A DNA stretch of 21,602 bases from CAYUWG01 sp964448285 (GTDB lineage: Bacteria > Bacteroidota > Ignavibacteria > SZUA-365). The notes beneath the pieces are model-generated. The model was not told where the DNA came from. It saw only the letters and a program-made list of their open reading frames with translations, and searched no databases. Position numbers and translations under genes: made by a program. The DNA is taken from the NCBI GenBank assembly GCA_964448285.1, contig CAYUWG010000062.1:1-21602 (forward strand), read 5' to 3'. Positions 7,778-14,816 of this stretch are shown piece after piece. The stretch's first letter is position 1. Each line of letters begins with the position of its first letter.

Positions 7778-9358
7778 ATGAGTTTCCCGATACTCACGTT
7801 TATCACCTTCCTTCCAATCCTCGGGATGTTGATCATCCTCCTGTTGAACAAGGACAATTTCAAAGCGATCCGATGGACCGCCGCGATTGCGACCGGCTTG
7901 CAGGTCGTGCTGGCACTCATCATCATGATTGTGTTCGATACGACGAAGGCGGGCATCAACGACCAGACGACGATGCAATTCGTCGAGCGCATCCCGTGGA
8001 TTTCGATTCCCCCGACGGCATGGTTCGGTGAAATCCGCATCGACTACTTCCTTGGGATCGACGGCATGTCCATGCCGATGGTGCTGCTCACCGCTCTCAT
8101 CAGTTTTCTTGCCGTGTTTTCGTCGTTCACCATCGACAAGCAGGTGAAAGGATACTTCGCAATGTTCCTGCTGCTCGACGCCGGGATGATGGGCGTGTTC
8201 GTCGCGCTCGACATGTTCCTCTTCTACATCTTCTGGGAGTTGATGCTCCTGCCGATGTATTTCCTGATCGGAATCTGGGGAGGACCGAGACGGGAATACG
8301 CCGCAATCAAATTCTTCCTCTACACGCTCGCCGGCTCCATTCTCCTTCTCCTCGTCATGATCGGTTTGTACTTCACGACCGTCGATCCGCTGACGGGCGC
8401 ACACACATTCAACATGCTCGCGATGATGTCCCCTGCGAACATGCAGCACGGGATTTTCTCGACGCCCGGCTCGACGGCTCGAATGCTTGCGTACATCGCG
8501 CTTTTCATCGCGTTCGCCATCAAGGTGCCGATCTTCCCGTTCCATACGTGGCTTCCGGACGCACACGTTGAAGCGCCGACCGCCATCTCCGTGATTCTGG
8601 CCGGTGTTCTTCTGAAGATGGGAACGTACGGGTTGCTCCGCATCAGCTTTCCGATCTTCCCGGAGATGATGATCAAGTTCCAGGAAGCGCTGATGATTTT
8701 CGGTTTCATCAACATCGTGTATGGCGCATTATGCGCGATGGCTCAGACGGATTTCAAGAAGCTCATCGCGTACTCATCCATTTCGCACATGGGATATGTG
8801 ATACTCGGCATGGCAGCGCTGAATGTGCAAGGAATGACCGGCGCGATTCTGCAAATGTTCAACCACGGCACCATCACTGCAATGCTCTTCCTCCTTGTCG
8901 GAGTCATTTACGATCGCACGCACACGCGCGGGTTGGATGAGTTCGGCGGTCTTTACAACAAGATGCCGCTCTACTCTTTCTTCACCGTCATCGCGTTCTT
9001 CGCCGCCATCGGGCTCCCGTCGCTGAGCAGTTTCGTCAGCGAAGCGTTCGTATTCCTCGGCGCATTCCAGACGAACCGCTTGTGGACGATCCTTTCGACT
9101 CTCGGTATCGTGCTCGGCGCGGGCTACATGCTCTGGACGTTCCAGCGCGTTTTCATGGGGACGCTTCCCGACAAGTGGAAAGACGTGACGGACGATCTCG
9201 ACGGTCGGGAAGTGTTCGTTCTCACGCCGCTTGCCATCGTCATTGTCATCCTCGGCGTTTATCCTGCGCCGGCGTTGAACTGGATGACGACCTCGCTCGG
9301 ACACCTTGTCAACGTCGTAAAGGACGGCGCCGCGCTCGCGATGAACGCGGGACTCTAA
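7778..9358 (+). CDS. nuoM: NADH-quinone oxidoreductase subunit M
   Basis: NuoM (ND4) is the middle antiporter-like proton-pumping subunit of the complex I membrane arm. The product is 526 aa with about 14 hydrophobic helices. FYIFWELMLLPMYFLIGIWG carries the channel Glu (E154). FAIKVPIFPFHTWLPDAHVE carries the channel Lys (K249) and is the family signature, continuing as APTAISVILAGVLLKMGTYG. GGAG at 7769-7772 lies 5 nt before the ATG. A 33-bp gap separates it from nuoL and a 21-bp gap from nuoN. No defect is seen. Confidence 0.97.
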   Translation: MSFPILTFITFLPILGMLIILLLNKDNFKAIRWTAAIATGLQVVLALIIMIVFDTTKAGINDQTTMQFVERIPWISIPPTAWFGEIRIDYFLGIDGMSMPMVLLTALISFLAVFSSFTIDKQVKGYFAMFLLLDAGMMGVFVALDMFLFYIFWELMLLPMYFLIGIWGGPRREYAAIKFFLYTLAGSILLLLVMIGLYFTTVDPLTGAHTFNMLAMMSPANMQHGIFSTPGSTARMLAYIALFIAFAIKVPIFPFHTWLPDAHVEAPTAISVILAGVLLKMGTYGLLRISFPIFPEMMIKFQEALMIFGFINIVYGALCAMAQTDFKKLIAYSSISHMGYVILGMAALNVQGMTGAILQMFNHGTITAMLFLLVGVIYDRTHTRGLDEFGGLYNKMPLYSFFTVIAFFAAIGLPSLSSFVSEAFVFLGAFQTNRLWTILSTLGIVLGAGYMLWTFQRVFMGTLPDKWKDVTDDLDGREVFVLTPLAIVIVILGVYPAPALNWMTTSLGHLVNVVKDGAALAMNAGL

Positions 9359-9379
9359 CAAACCATCGAATGATGCTCC

Positions 9380-10882
9380 ATGCCTGAATTCTTACGCGAA
9401 AGTCTGCCGCTCTTCTGGCCGGAAACGACGCTGGCTCTGGCGTTCATCGTCGCAATGATCTTCGAGTTCCTCGCGAAACGGAAGGGACATATTACCGGCG
9501 TTCTCGTTCTCGTCGGCTTGGTGCTGACCCTCGTTCAGTTGCCATTCCAACCGGTTGAACCGAAAGCCATCTTTGCGGGAATGTACACGGTCGATCCGTT
9601 CTCGACGTTCTTCAAATACATCATTCTCTGCACGGCGATCGTCGTCGTCATCTTTTCGTATCAGTCGGAAGAGTTGCGAAAGGAGATGAACCATCTCGGC
9701 GAGTATTTCTGCTTCATCGGCGCGGTGACTCTTGGGATGATTCTCATGTCCGGTGCGTCGAGCCTGTTGATGATGTATCTCTCGATCGAGCTTGTCAGCA
9801 TCACTTCGTATATCCTCGCGGGATTCAGCAAGAGCATGAAGCGCAGTGGGGAAGCGGCTCTGAAGTACGTGATCTACGGCGGCGTTTCGAGCGGTATCAT
9901 GCTGTACGGTATCTCGATGATCTATGGACTTACCGGTTCGATGGACGTTCGCGTGATTCACGCAATGATCATGCAGGGCACAGTGATGCTCTCCGGTTGG
10001 ACGCTGGCCGCGTTCATCGCCGCCATCGTGATGATGCTCGCGGGATTCGGATATAAGATCTCCGCCGTGCCGTTTCACTTCTGGACTCCCGACGTGTATG
10101 AAGGCGCCCCGATTACCGTCACGGCATTTCTTGCCGTTGCGAGTAAAGCCGCCGGTTTTGCGGTGATGCTGCGCTTCTTCTTTGTCGCGCTCATACAAGC
10201 GCCGGTAGCTCAGGGCGTCTGGATGTCGTTCACGGGACTGGACTGGCCTGCGATTCTCGCGGCAGTATCGGTGTTGACGATGACTCTTGGGAACGTCGTT
10301 GCAGTGTGGCAGGACAATCTCAAGCGAATGCTGGCGTATTCGAGCATCGCACATGCGGGCTACATGCTGATGGGCGCCGTCGTCATGAGCAGCGCCGGCA
10401 TTTCCGCGATGATGTTTTACTTCGTCATGTACTTCTTCATGAACCTCGGCGCCTTCTACGTGGTGATGGCCGTCGCAGACAGCATCGGCAGCGAGAACAT
10501 CGACGATTACAAAGGACTCGGCAGGCGCGCGCCGGTGCTTGCCGCGAGCCTTTCGATCTTCTTGATCTCGCTCACCGGATTGCCGCCTACCTCAGGTTTC
10601 GTCGCGAAGCTCTTCCTCTTTGCCGCAGTCCTGGATACATCGTACACGTGGCTCGTCGTCGTTGCCGCGTTGAACACCGTGATTTCACTCTACTACTACG
10701 CGCGTGTCTTTCGCAACATGTACCTCCGCGACGCAGACGACGGCCAGCATACGCCCGTTCGCTTTGCGCCCGCCATCACGGTCGTCACGATTCTTTTCGT
10801 CATTCCGAACATACTCTTTTGCTTCTACTTCCAGCCGATACTGAGCTTCGCACAGCAATCGGCGGTGATGTTGATGCGGTAG
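9380..10882 (+). CDS. nuoN: NADH-quinone oxidoreductase subunit N
   Basis: NuoN (ND2) is the proximal antiporter-like proton-pumping subunit. The product is 500 aa with about 14 hydrophobic helices. LSIELVSITSYILAGFSKS holds the channel Glu (E137), and GYKISAVPFHFWTPDVYEGA the channel Lys (K226) and signature. KRMLAYSSIAHAGYMLMG is a further conserved block. ATG 9380 gives the normal N-terminus PEFLRESLPLFWPE. Two ATGs just upstream (9370, 9373) are out of frame. No strong ribosome binding site is visible. It is the last complex I gene, and its stop abuts a decayed antitoxin gene. Confidence 0.97.
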   Translation: MPEFLRESLPLFWPETTLALAFIVAMIFEFLAKRKGHITGVLVLVGLVLTLVQLPFQPVEPKAIFAGMYTVDPFSTFFKYIILCTAIVVVIFSYQSEELRKEMNHLGEYFCFIGAVTLGMILMSGASSLLMMYLSIELVSITSYILAGFSKSMKRSGEAALKYVIYGGVSSGIMLYGISMIYGLTGSMDVRVIHAMIMQGTVMLSGWTLAAFIAAIVMMLAGFGYKISAVPFHFWTPDVYEGAPITVTAFLAVASKAAGFAVMLRFFFVALIQAPVAQGVWMSFTGLDWPAILAAVSVLTMTLGNVVAVWQDNLKRMLAYSSIAHAGYMLMGAVVMSSAGISAMMFYFVMYFFMNLGAFYVVMAVADSIGSENIDDYKGLGRRAPVLAASLSIFLISLTGLPPTSGFVAKLFLFAAVLDTSYTWLVVVAALNTVISLYYYARVFRNMYLRDADDGQHTPVRFAPAITVVTILFVIPNILFCFYFQPILSFAQQSAVMLMR

Positions 10883-10883
10883 G

Positions 10884-11116
10884 GAAACAAATTTTCGCCA
10901 TGTCATCATCAGCCGACGGAACGATGAAGACGTAGCGATGATCGCTGCTTCCGATTGAGAAGTATCCTTGAAACAGCACATCTTCTTCGATCGAAGAAAA
11001 ATGCTGAACGACTTTTCACAGCATTGAATCGGGCAGTGACAGGAAAGCGTAAGACAGCCTCGATTGAGTGGCTTCGCAAAGAGCTTGGCATTGAGAGAAA
11101 AGAAGAATCGGCATAA
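10884..11116 (+). pseudogene. Phd/YefM-family antitoxin remnant (N-terminus missing, frameshifted)
   Basis: Two reading frames together give the C-terminal two-thirds of a YefM-like type II antitoxin. Frame one (10884-10955) reads RHVIISRRNDEDVAMIAASD and then stops at TGA 10956-10958. The continuation is in another frame from TTG 10955: LRSILETAHLLRSKKNAERL, then a basic tail ending at TAA 11114-11116. E. coli YefM has ILITRQNGEAAVLM followed by SLEETAYLLRSPANARRL, so the order and spacing fit. A single-base loss near 10955 (GAT-TTG to GATTG) would explain the shift. About 25 N-terminal residues, which bind DNA in the family, are absent, and the remnant begins at the nuoN stop. No YoeB/RelE-type toxin is seen downstream. 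It looks inactive. Confidence 0.72.
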
Positions 11117-11132
11117 GTTTAACTGAGTCCAT

Positions 11133-11147
11133 AAGGGCTTCACCCTT
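11133..11147. terminator. Short hairpin AAGGG-CTTCA-CCCTT
   Basis: A perfect 5-bp stem with a 5-nt loop lies 16 bp after the antitoxin remnant, followed by an A/T-rich stretch without a clean U-run on either strand. It may contribute to termination between the rightward nuo operon and the leftward genes. On its own the evidence is weak. Confidence 0.25.
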
Positions 11148-11161
11148 GCTAAATAATCCTT

Positions 11162-11190
11162 GAAAATCCGGACACTGGTTCGGGATTTTC
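11162..11190. terminator. Hairpin in the convergent gap after nuoN, possible bidirectional terminator
   Basis: GAAAATCC (11162-11169) and GGATTTTC (11183-11190) form a perfect 8-bp stem around a 13-nt loop. The strand reading rightward continues TATTTGACTTCC, a weak T-tract. It lies between the end of the nuo operon and the end of the leftward gene cluster, where a shared terminator would be expected. Confidence 0.45.
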
Positions 11191-11273
11191 TATTTGACTT
11201 CCTCAAGCTTGACCATCAATAGATCCTCTATCTGGGCGATGAAGCAACAGAGCGAGATCGGTTAAGAGATCTT

Positions 11274-11750
11274 TCATTTCTTCCCTCGCTTCTTCGAAGT
11301 TGTTCGTGTCTGATACTTGCTTCCCGGTTCCTCCACTGCATCAGTATTACCCGGGTACACGAGAACTGCTTTGCCATCCTGCCACACGGCAAGTGGGCGT
11401 CCTTCTCGTCTCGCTTTCTCATACACTTCAGCAACGGCTTCACGCAATGCCATGAGGGCTTTGCGCGCTAATGGACTTTTCGGTTGTTGTGGTTTCGGTT
11501 TCATCATCTTCTGATACCGCTTGAATTCGGGAGACACTGTATCCCGTTTGCTTGCCCGCTTCTCATCGTCCTTTTCCTTATCCAAATCATCCGGTGAGAT
11601 ATGCACTGCTTTTCCATCTCTCCAAATGGCAATCTTTCTTCCGTCTCTTCGCGCTTTCTCAATCACCTCGGCAACAGCTTCACGCAATGCCTTCAAAGCA
11701 TCTCGAGTCATTGGATCGGTAGGTTGTTTCTTACCCGGCATAATCTTCAT
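11274..11750 (-). CDS. Unrecognised 158-aa protein of two tandem copies of one domain, coupled to the YhcG fragment
   Basis: I do not recognise this as a named family. The protein consists of two similar segments, residues 14-55 and 94-135, exactly 80 residues apart. Both follow ALxALREAVAEVxEKARRxG, then xxAxWxDGKAVxxxP. Each copy looks like one long charged helix followed by a short beta-hairpin. The linker (about 56-93) is charged and Lys/Pro rich, and the C-terminus is very basic (TSKKRGKK). No signal peptide or membrane segment is present. Its ATG (11748-11750) overlaps the stop of the upstream YhcG fragment (11747-11749) as ATGA, so the two were translated together. A small helix-hairpin unit next to a toxin/nuclease-type gene could be antitoxin-like or DNA-binding. 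That is a guess from context. Confidence 0.6.
   Translation of the reverse strand: MKIMPGKKQPTDPMTRDALKALREAVAEVIEKARRDGRKIAIWRDGKAVHISPDDLDKEKDDEKRASKRDTVSPEFKRYQKMMKPKPQQPKSPLARKALMALREAVAEVYEKARREGRPLAVWQDGKAVLVYPGNTDAVEEPGSKYQTRTTSKKRGKK
11346..11471 (-). repeat. Second copy of duplicated domain (residues 94-135)
   Basis: This copy encodes ALMALREAVAEVYEKARREG followed by LAVWQDGKAVLVYP. It matches the first copy at 11586-11711 in both protein and DNA: CTTCACGCAATGCC is shared exactly on the + strand. The spacing is 240 bp. The protein similarity extends over about 42 residues, consistent with an internal gene duplication followed by divergence. Confidence 0.7.
11586..11711 (-). repeat. 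First copy of duplicated domain (residues 14-55)
   Basis: This copy encodes ALKALREAVAEVIEKARRDG followed by IAIWRDGKAVHISP. It pairs with the copy at 11346-11471. The core ALREAVAEV and the W-x-DGKAV turn are identical between copies, suggesting selection on both. Confidence 0.7.
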
Positions 11751-12082
11751 TTCTCAGTCCCTTCGAGAAGTCGTTTCTGCTCATCCAGGTACTTCTGAAG
11801 CTCATCCGTTTTAGGCAACTCAAGTTGATACTTTGAGACAAACAAACGGTTGTCCATTCCTGCAAGTGCATACTCGACGAGCGCATGATTCTTCCCTGTA
11901 CACAGCAGAATTCCAATCGGCGGTTTATCACCTGCTGTCATTTCATGAGCGCGATAGTAGCTCACGTAGGTATTCAATTGCCCAATATGTTCATGGCTGA
12001 ATTCATCAACCTTGAGTTCGACCAGCACATGGCATTTGAGAACACGATGGTACAGCACGAGATCGATAAAGAAACTGGTGAT
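11747..12082 (-). pseudogene. YhcG/DUF1016 PDDEXK nuclease, C-terminal fragment
   Basis: The frame encodes the C-terminal half of a YhcG-family (DUF1016) protein with a PDDEXK nuclease fold. Read from the upstream stop (12083-12085) it begins ITSFFIDLVLYHRVLKCH, then LVELKVDEFSHEHIGQLNTY, PPIGILLCTGK and a C-terminal helix LPKTDELQKYLDEQKRLL. FID supplies the catalytic Asp and ELK the Glu-x-Lys. Complete relatives are about 330-380 aa with an N-terminal DUF1016_N helical domain. Here some 230 residues before the active site are missing, and only 53 bp separate the frame from the acetyltransferase stop. The only in-frame start seen, GTG 12056-12058, would give 103 aa and lose the catalytic Asp. 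Its 3' end is intact and overlaps the next gene as ATGA. Confidence 0.75.
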
Positions 12083-12135
12083 TCAACGCGTAGCGGTTGG
12101 TTGAAAATATCACTCAAAACAATTGGAATGCAATT

Positions 12136-12909
12136 CTATAGCGATGTTCGTTCTCCATCGACGCCTCGCTCGATACCGAACCTCTCCTTCAGCACGCTCT
12201 CGTACTCCTCATTCGTATCGAGAAGACGTTCATCGCGGTGTTGACCGTTCGTGGTGATGAGACGCATGTCGCTCAGCGTGATGCGACCTGCTTCCGTAGC
12301 GCGTGTGCAAATCCTCCTTTGGGTGAAATGCGATTCGGGCGATGTCTGGTGGTAGCGGCACATCCCTTCATACTGTTCGAGTGACCGTGCCGTGAGTGTG
12401 AAGCGATATTGCGGCTTCCATTCGCTGACCTCTTTTCTGAGAAGGGTGAAGGAGTCGTCTGCCTTGTCGATGCGATATTCGCGATCATCGCTTTCCTGAA
12501 CGTCACGGCTATCGAGCAGGAGAGGATGCCTGAATGAATCGCCGAAGCCGACGTCCACAAGCCAGCGCTGATCGAGCCTGACCATAAGCGTCATGTGATC
12601 GAACTCAGGGCCGAACGTCCCATTCGAATCCATGACACCGCCGGAAAGCAGCGACACATCGAAGCCGCATGCGTGCAGTAGTGCGGCGAACAGTCCGTTG
12701 AGTTCATAACAGAAACCGCCGCGCTTTCGGATGACGATCTTCTCGAACAGCGCTTCCTCTCGCAGGATGATCGGCTCATTCCAATGAATACTCAGGTTCT
12801 CGAACGGCACACTCAATAAATGCCCAACATGGAGTTCGCGCAGCACGTCTGCCGTTGGAAGAACGGAACCCGAATATTTGATGCGACCGAGATATGATGC
12901 GACGTCCAT
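12136..12909 (-). CDS. Arylamine N-acetyltransferase family protein
   Basis: NAT enzymes move an acyl group from acyl-CoA to an aromatic amine, hydrazine or related acceptor through a Cys-His-Asp triad. The 257-aa protein has VPFENLSIHW near residues 34-43, the catalytic Cys in RGGFCYELNGLF (C67), His in EFDHMTLMV (H105) and Asp in WLVDVGFGD (D119). All three are in the normal order and spacing for a family of about 250-290 aa. It should be cytoplasmic. On the minus strand GAGG lies a few bases before ATG 12907-12909. It diverges from the adenylate-forming ligase across 119 bp. Some family members act in biosynthesis (amide closure of ansamycins) rather than detoxification, so the natural substrate is open. 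Confidence 0.93.
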   Translation of the reverse strand: MDVASYLGRIKYSGSVLPTADVLRELHVGHLLSVPFENLSIHWNEPIILREEALFEKIVIRKRGGFCYELNGLFAALLHACGFDVSLLSGGVMDSNGTFGPEFDHMTLMVRLDQRWLVDVGFGDSFRHPLLLDSRDVQESDDREYRIDKADDSFTLLRKEVSEWKPQYRFTLTARSLEQYEGMCRYHQTSPESHFTQRRICTRATEAGRITLSDMRLITTNGQHRDERLLDTNEEYESVLKERFGIERGVDGERTSL

Positions 12910-13028
12910 TTTCCTCGTCGAAAGATAAAGGAAGCTGTCGATATCGTATTCGTGAAGATTGCCTTATCCCACGTTCGCGTTCTATTTTCTCGGCATGAAA
13001 AACTTTGTCACCAGTTCGAAAGACAACA
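12910..13028. promoter_or_regulatory. Divergent intergenic region between NAT and ligase genes
   Basis: This 119-bp stretch separates two divergent genes and must hold both promoters. A sigma70-like pair for the rightward gene is TTGCCT (12959-12964) and TATTTT (12983-12988) with 18 bp between, but it is only a pattern match, and FCB-group promoters may follow another consensus. No clear inverted repeat was seen. Confidence 0.3.
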
Positions 13029-14732
13029 ATGAACGATGATCTTGCCCAACACTTAGCAACGCTGGAAGACGTTGAGCACGTACGCACCGCTCGTTCGGTA
13101 TCGGGAAAACCGTTGCATGATCGCATCGTTTCATATGCGAATATCGGAGCGTTGCTTGAAGCGCAAACCGAAAGGCATCGCCACAAAACGTGGCTGATCT
13201 ATTACTCGGACACGGAAGGACGCTCAGAATATTCCTACCGTGAATTCGCTTCGCTCGTCATGCGCACCGCTAAGCTGCTTACGGAATACGGTATTTCGAA
13301 AGGAGATCGCATTTGTACGGTCGGTGTCAATCACGCAGCTACGGTCATTCAATACTTTGCCGCATGGTATATCGGTGCCGTCGTCGTTCCCGTAAACGTT
13401 GGTGAGGACGATAAGCGCATTGCCTACATCATCGAGAATTCCAACGCGAAGTTGGCTTTCGTGCAGTCGGCGTACGTGGAGAGGATCAGGTCTTTGCTTC
13501 ATGAGGCTCCATCACTGAAGCACATCATCGAAGTGACGATCGGTGAGAAGAAGCACGGCTCGTTTCAGTCGCGCATCGCAAAGCTGAGCGACGACTTCGA
13601 GCCGCAAAGCATTCCCTCGCTCTATGATGATGCACTCATCGTCTATACGTCGGGTACGACCGGCGTCCCGAAAGGCGTCGTTCTCGACCAGTACAATCTT
13701 CTCGTCGATGCGCATAGCATTGCCGAATGGCACGGAATGGATGAATCGCAGCGCATGATGTGCGTTCTCCCGATCCATCACGTGAACGGTACAGTCGTAA
13801 CGCTGATGACGCCGATGTATTTCGGCGGGAGCGTCGTGCTGAACCAAAAATTCCACACGGATGAATTCTTCGAGCGCATCGCTGTGGAGGGAGTACAAGT
13901 CGTGAGCGTCGTACCCACGCTGCTGCAGTATCTCGTGCATGAAGGAATCGATTGCGGCACCTACGACCTCAGTGGATTTCGTCACATCGTTTGTGGTGCG
14001 GGTCCTCTCACGTGCGAGCTTTCTCAGAAGTTCGAAAGCATGTACGGCTTTCCGATCATGCACGGATATGGCTTATCGGAGACGACCTGTTACTCGTGCT
14101 TTCTTCCGATCGATCTTCTTGCCGAAGAGCATCGCCGCTGGCTGCTCGATCATGGATTTCCCTCGATCGGGGTTGCCATCCCGTGCAACGACATGGACAT
14201 TCACTCGCCGGAAGGGAAGTCTCTCCCGGAGGGTGAGCGCGGCGAGATCGTCATCCGTGGGCACAACGTGATGAAATACTACTACAAGAATCCACAAGCA
14301 AATGCATCGACGTTTGCGTTCGGTTGGTTTCGCTCCGGCGATGAAGGCTTTTATCGAACGGATGGTCGCGGTCGGAAATTCTTCTTCATCACCGGCCGGT
14401 TGAAGGAGTTGATCATTCGCGGCGCAGTCAATCTCGCGCCGCTTGAGATCGATGAAGTTATAAATGCATGTCCCGGCGTGAAGGCCGGCATTGCGGTTGG
14501 CTTTGAAAACGACTGGTATGGCGAAGAGGTCGGTGCGCTCGTCATCAAAGCGGATGAATCGTTAACGGAAGCGCGGGTACTCGAGCATTGTCGCGAGATC
14601 CTTCCATTTTCGAAGAGTCCGAAGGTCGTCGTCTTCACGGACGCATTACCGGTAACCTCGACCGGGAAATATCAGCGCATGAAAGTGAAACACCTGTTCG
14701 AAGAGTGGAAGGGCGTGCAGTTTGGGAAGTAG
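13029..14732 (+). CDS. AMP-dependent acyl-CoA synthetase/ligase (ANL superfamily)
   Basis: The enzyme should activate a carboxylic acid as acyl-AMP, usually then transferring it to CoA or a carrier protein. From ATG 13029 it is 567 aa. The phosphate-binding loop is YTSGTTGVPKG (206-216), the A5 motif GYGLSETT (346-353), the ribose-binding Asp lies in SGDEGF (D438), the hinge region is TGRLKELIIRGA, and the catalytic Lys lies in TSTGKYQRMK (K547). A full N- and C-terminal domain is present. The frame opens at TTG 13005, eight codons earlier. ATG is preferred, although no strong ribosome binding site supports either. The acid substrate cannot be read from the sequence. No carrier protein, thioesterase or condensation enzyme lies next to it. 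The N-acetyltransferase gene diverges from it. Confidence 0.9.
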   Translation: MNDDLAQHLATLEDVEHVRTARSVSGKPLHDRIVSYANIGALLEAQTERHRHKTWLIYYSDTEGRSEYSYREFASLVMRTAKLLTEYGISKGDRICTVGVNHAATVIQYFAAWYIGAVVVPVNVGEDDKRIAYIIENSNAKLAFVQSAYVERIRSLLHEAPSLKHIIEVTIGEKKHGSFQSRIAKLSDDFEPQSIPSLYDDALIVYTSGTTGVPKGVVLDQYNLLVDAHSIAEWHGMDESQRMMCVLPIHHVNGTVVTLMTPMYFGGSVVLNQKFHTDEFFERIAVEGVQVVSVVPTLLQYLVHEGIDCGTYDLSGFRHIVCGAGPLTCELSQKFESMYGFPIMHGYGLSETTCYSCFLPIDLLAEEHRRWLLDHGFPSIGVAIPCNDMDIHSPEGKSLPEGERGEIVIRGHNVMKYYYKNPQANASTFAFGWFRSGDEGFYRTDGRGRKFFFITGRLKELIIRGAVNLAPLEIDEVINACPGVKAGIAVGFENDWYGEEVGALVIKADESLTEARVLEHCREILPFSKSPKVVVFTDALPVTSTGKYQRMKVKHLFEEWKGVQFGK

Positions 14733-14761
14733 GCGAAGGCTTCTTGAAGCATTCGTACAGC

Positions 14762-14806
14762 TTGCATTGTTCACGAAATATGGTATGTTCACGTAAGCGT
14801 GAACAT
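14762..14806 (+). promoter_or_regulatory. Promoter with palindromic operator for the AbiE-like pair
   Basis: ATGTTCACG (14785-14793) and CGTGAACAT (14798-14806) form a perfect 9-bp inverted repeat around TAAG. An extra half-site TGTTCACG sits at 14768-14775, 18 bp upstream in direct orientation. A sigma70-like promoter, TTGCAT (14762-14767) and TATGTT (14784-14789) with 16 bp between, is interleaved with these sites: the first half-site follows the -35 and the palindrome covers the -10 and the predicted start of transcription. AbiEi proteins are known to repress their own operon by binding repeats at the promoter, so this is a good operator candidate. Confidence 0.6.
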
Positions 14807-14816
14807 GCAGGATATC

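Noticed and set aside
7301..8566. Long minus-strand open frame (421 codons) across the nuoL-nuoM junction
   Set aside because: It is antisense to two clearly conserved genes. Its composition (Arg, Glu, His and Asp rich, no domain pattern) is the usual product of reading membrane-protein codons backwards.
11203..11277. 24-codon minus-strand ORF overlapping the stop of the duplicated-domain gene as ATGA
   Set aside because: It is too short to judge, matches nothing I know and has no support other than the overlap. It could be the start of a decayed third gene.
13005..13028. TTG start for the ligase, eight codons upstream of the ATG
   Set aside because: There is no better ribosome binding site than for ATG 13029, and the added residues show no family pattern.
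14739..14752. GGCTTCTTGAAGC near-palindrome after the ligase as a terminator
   Set aside because: The stem is only 4-5 bp with a tiny loop and no T-run.
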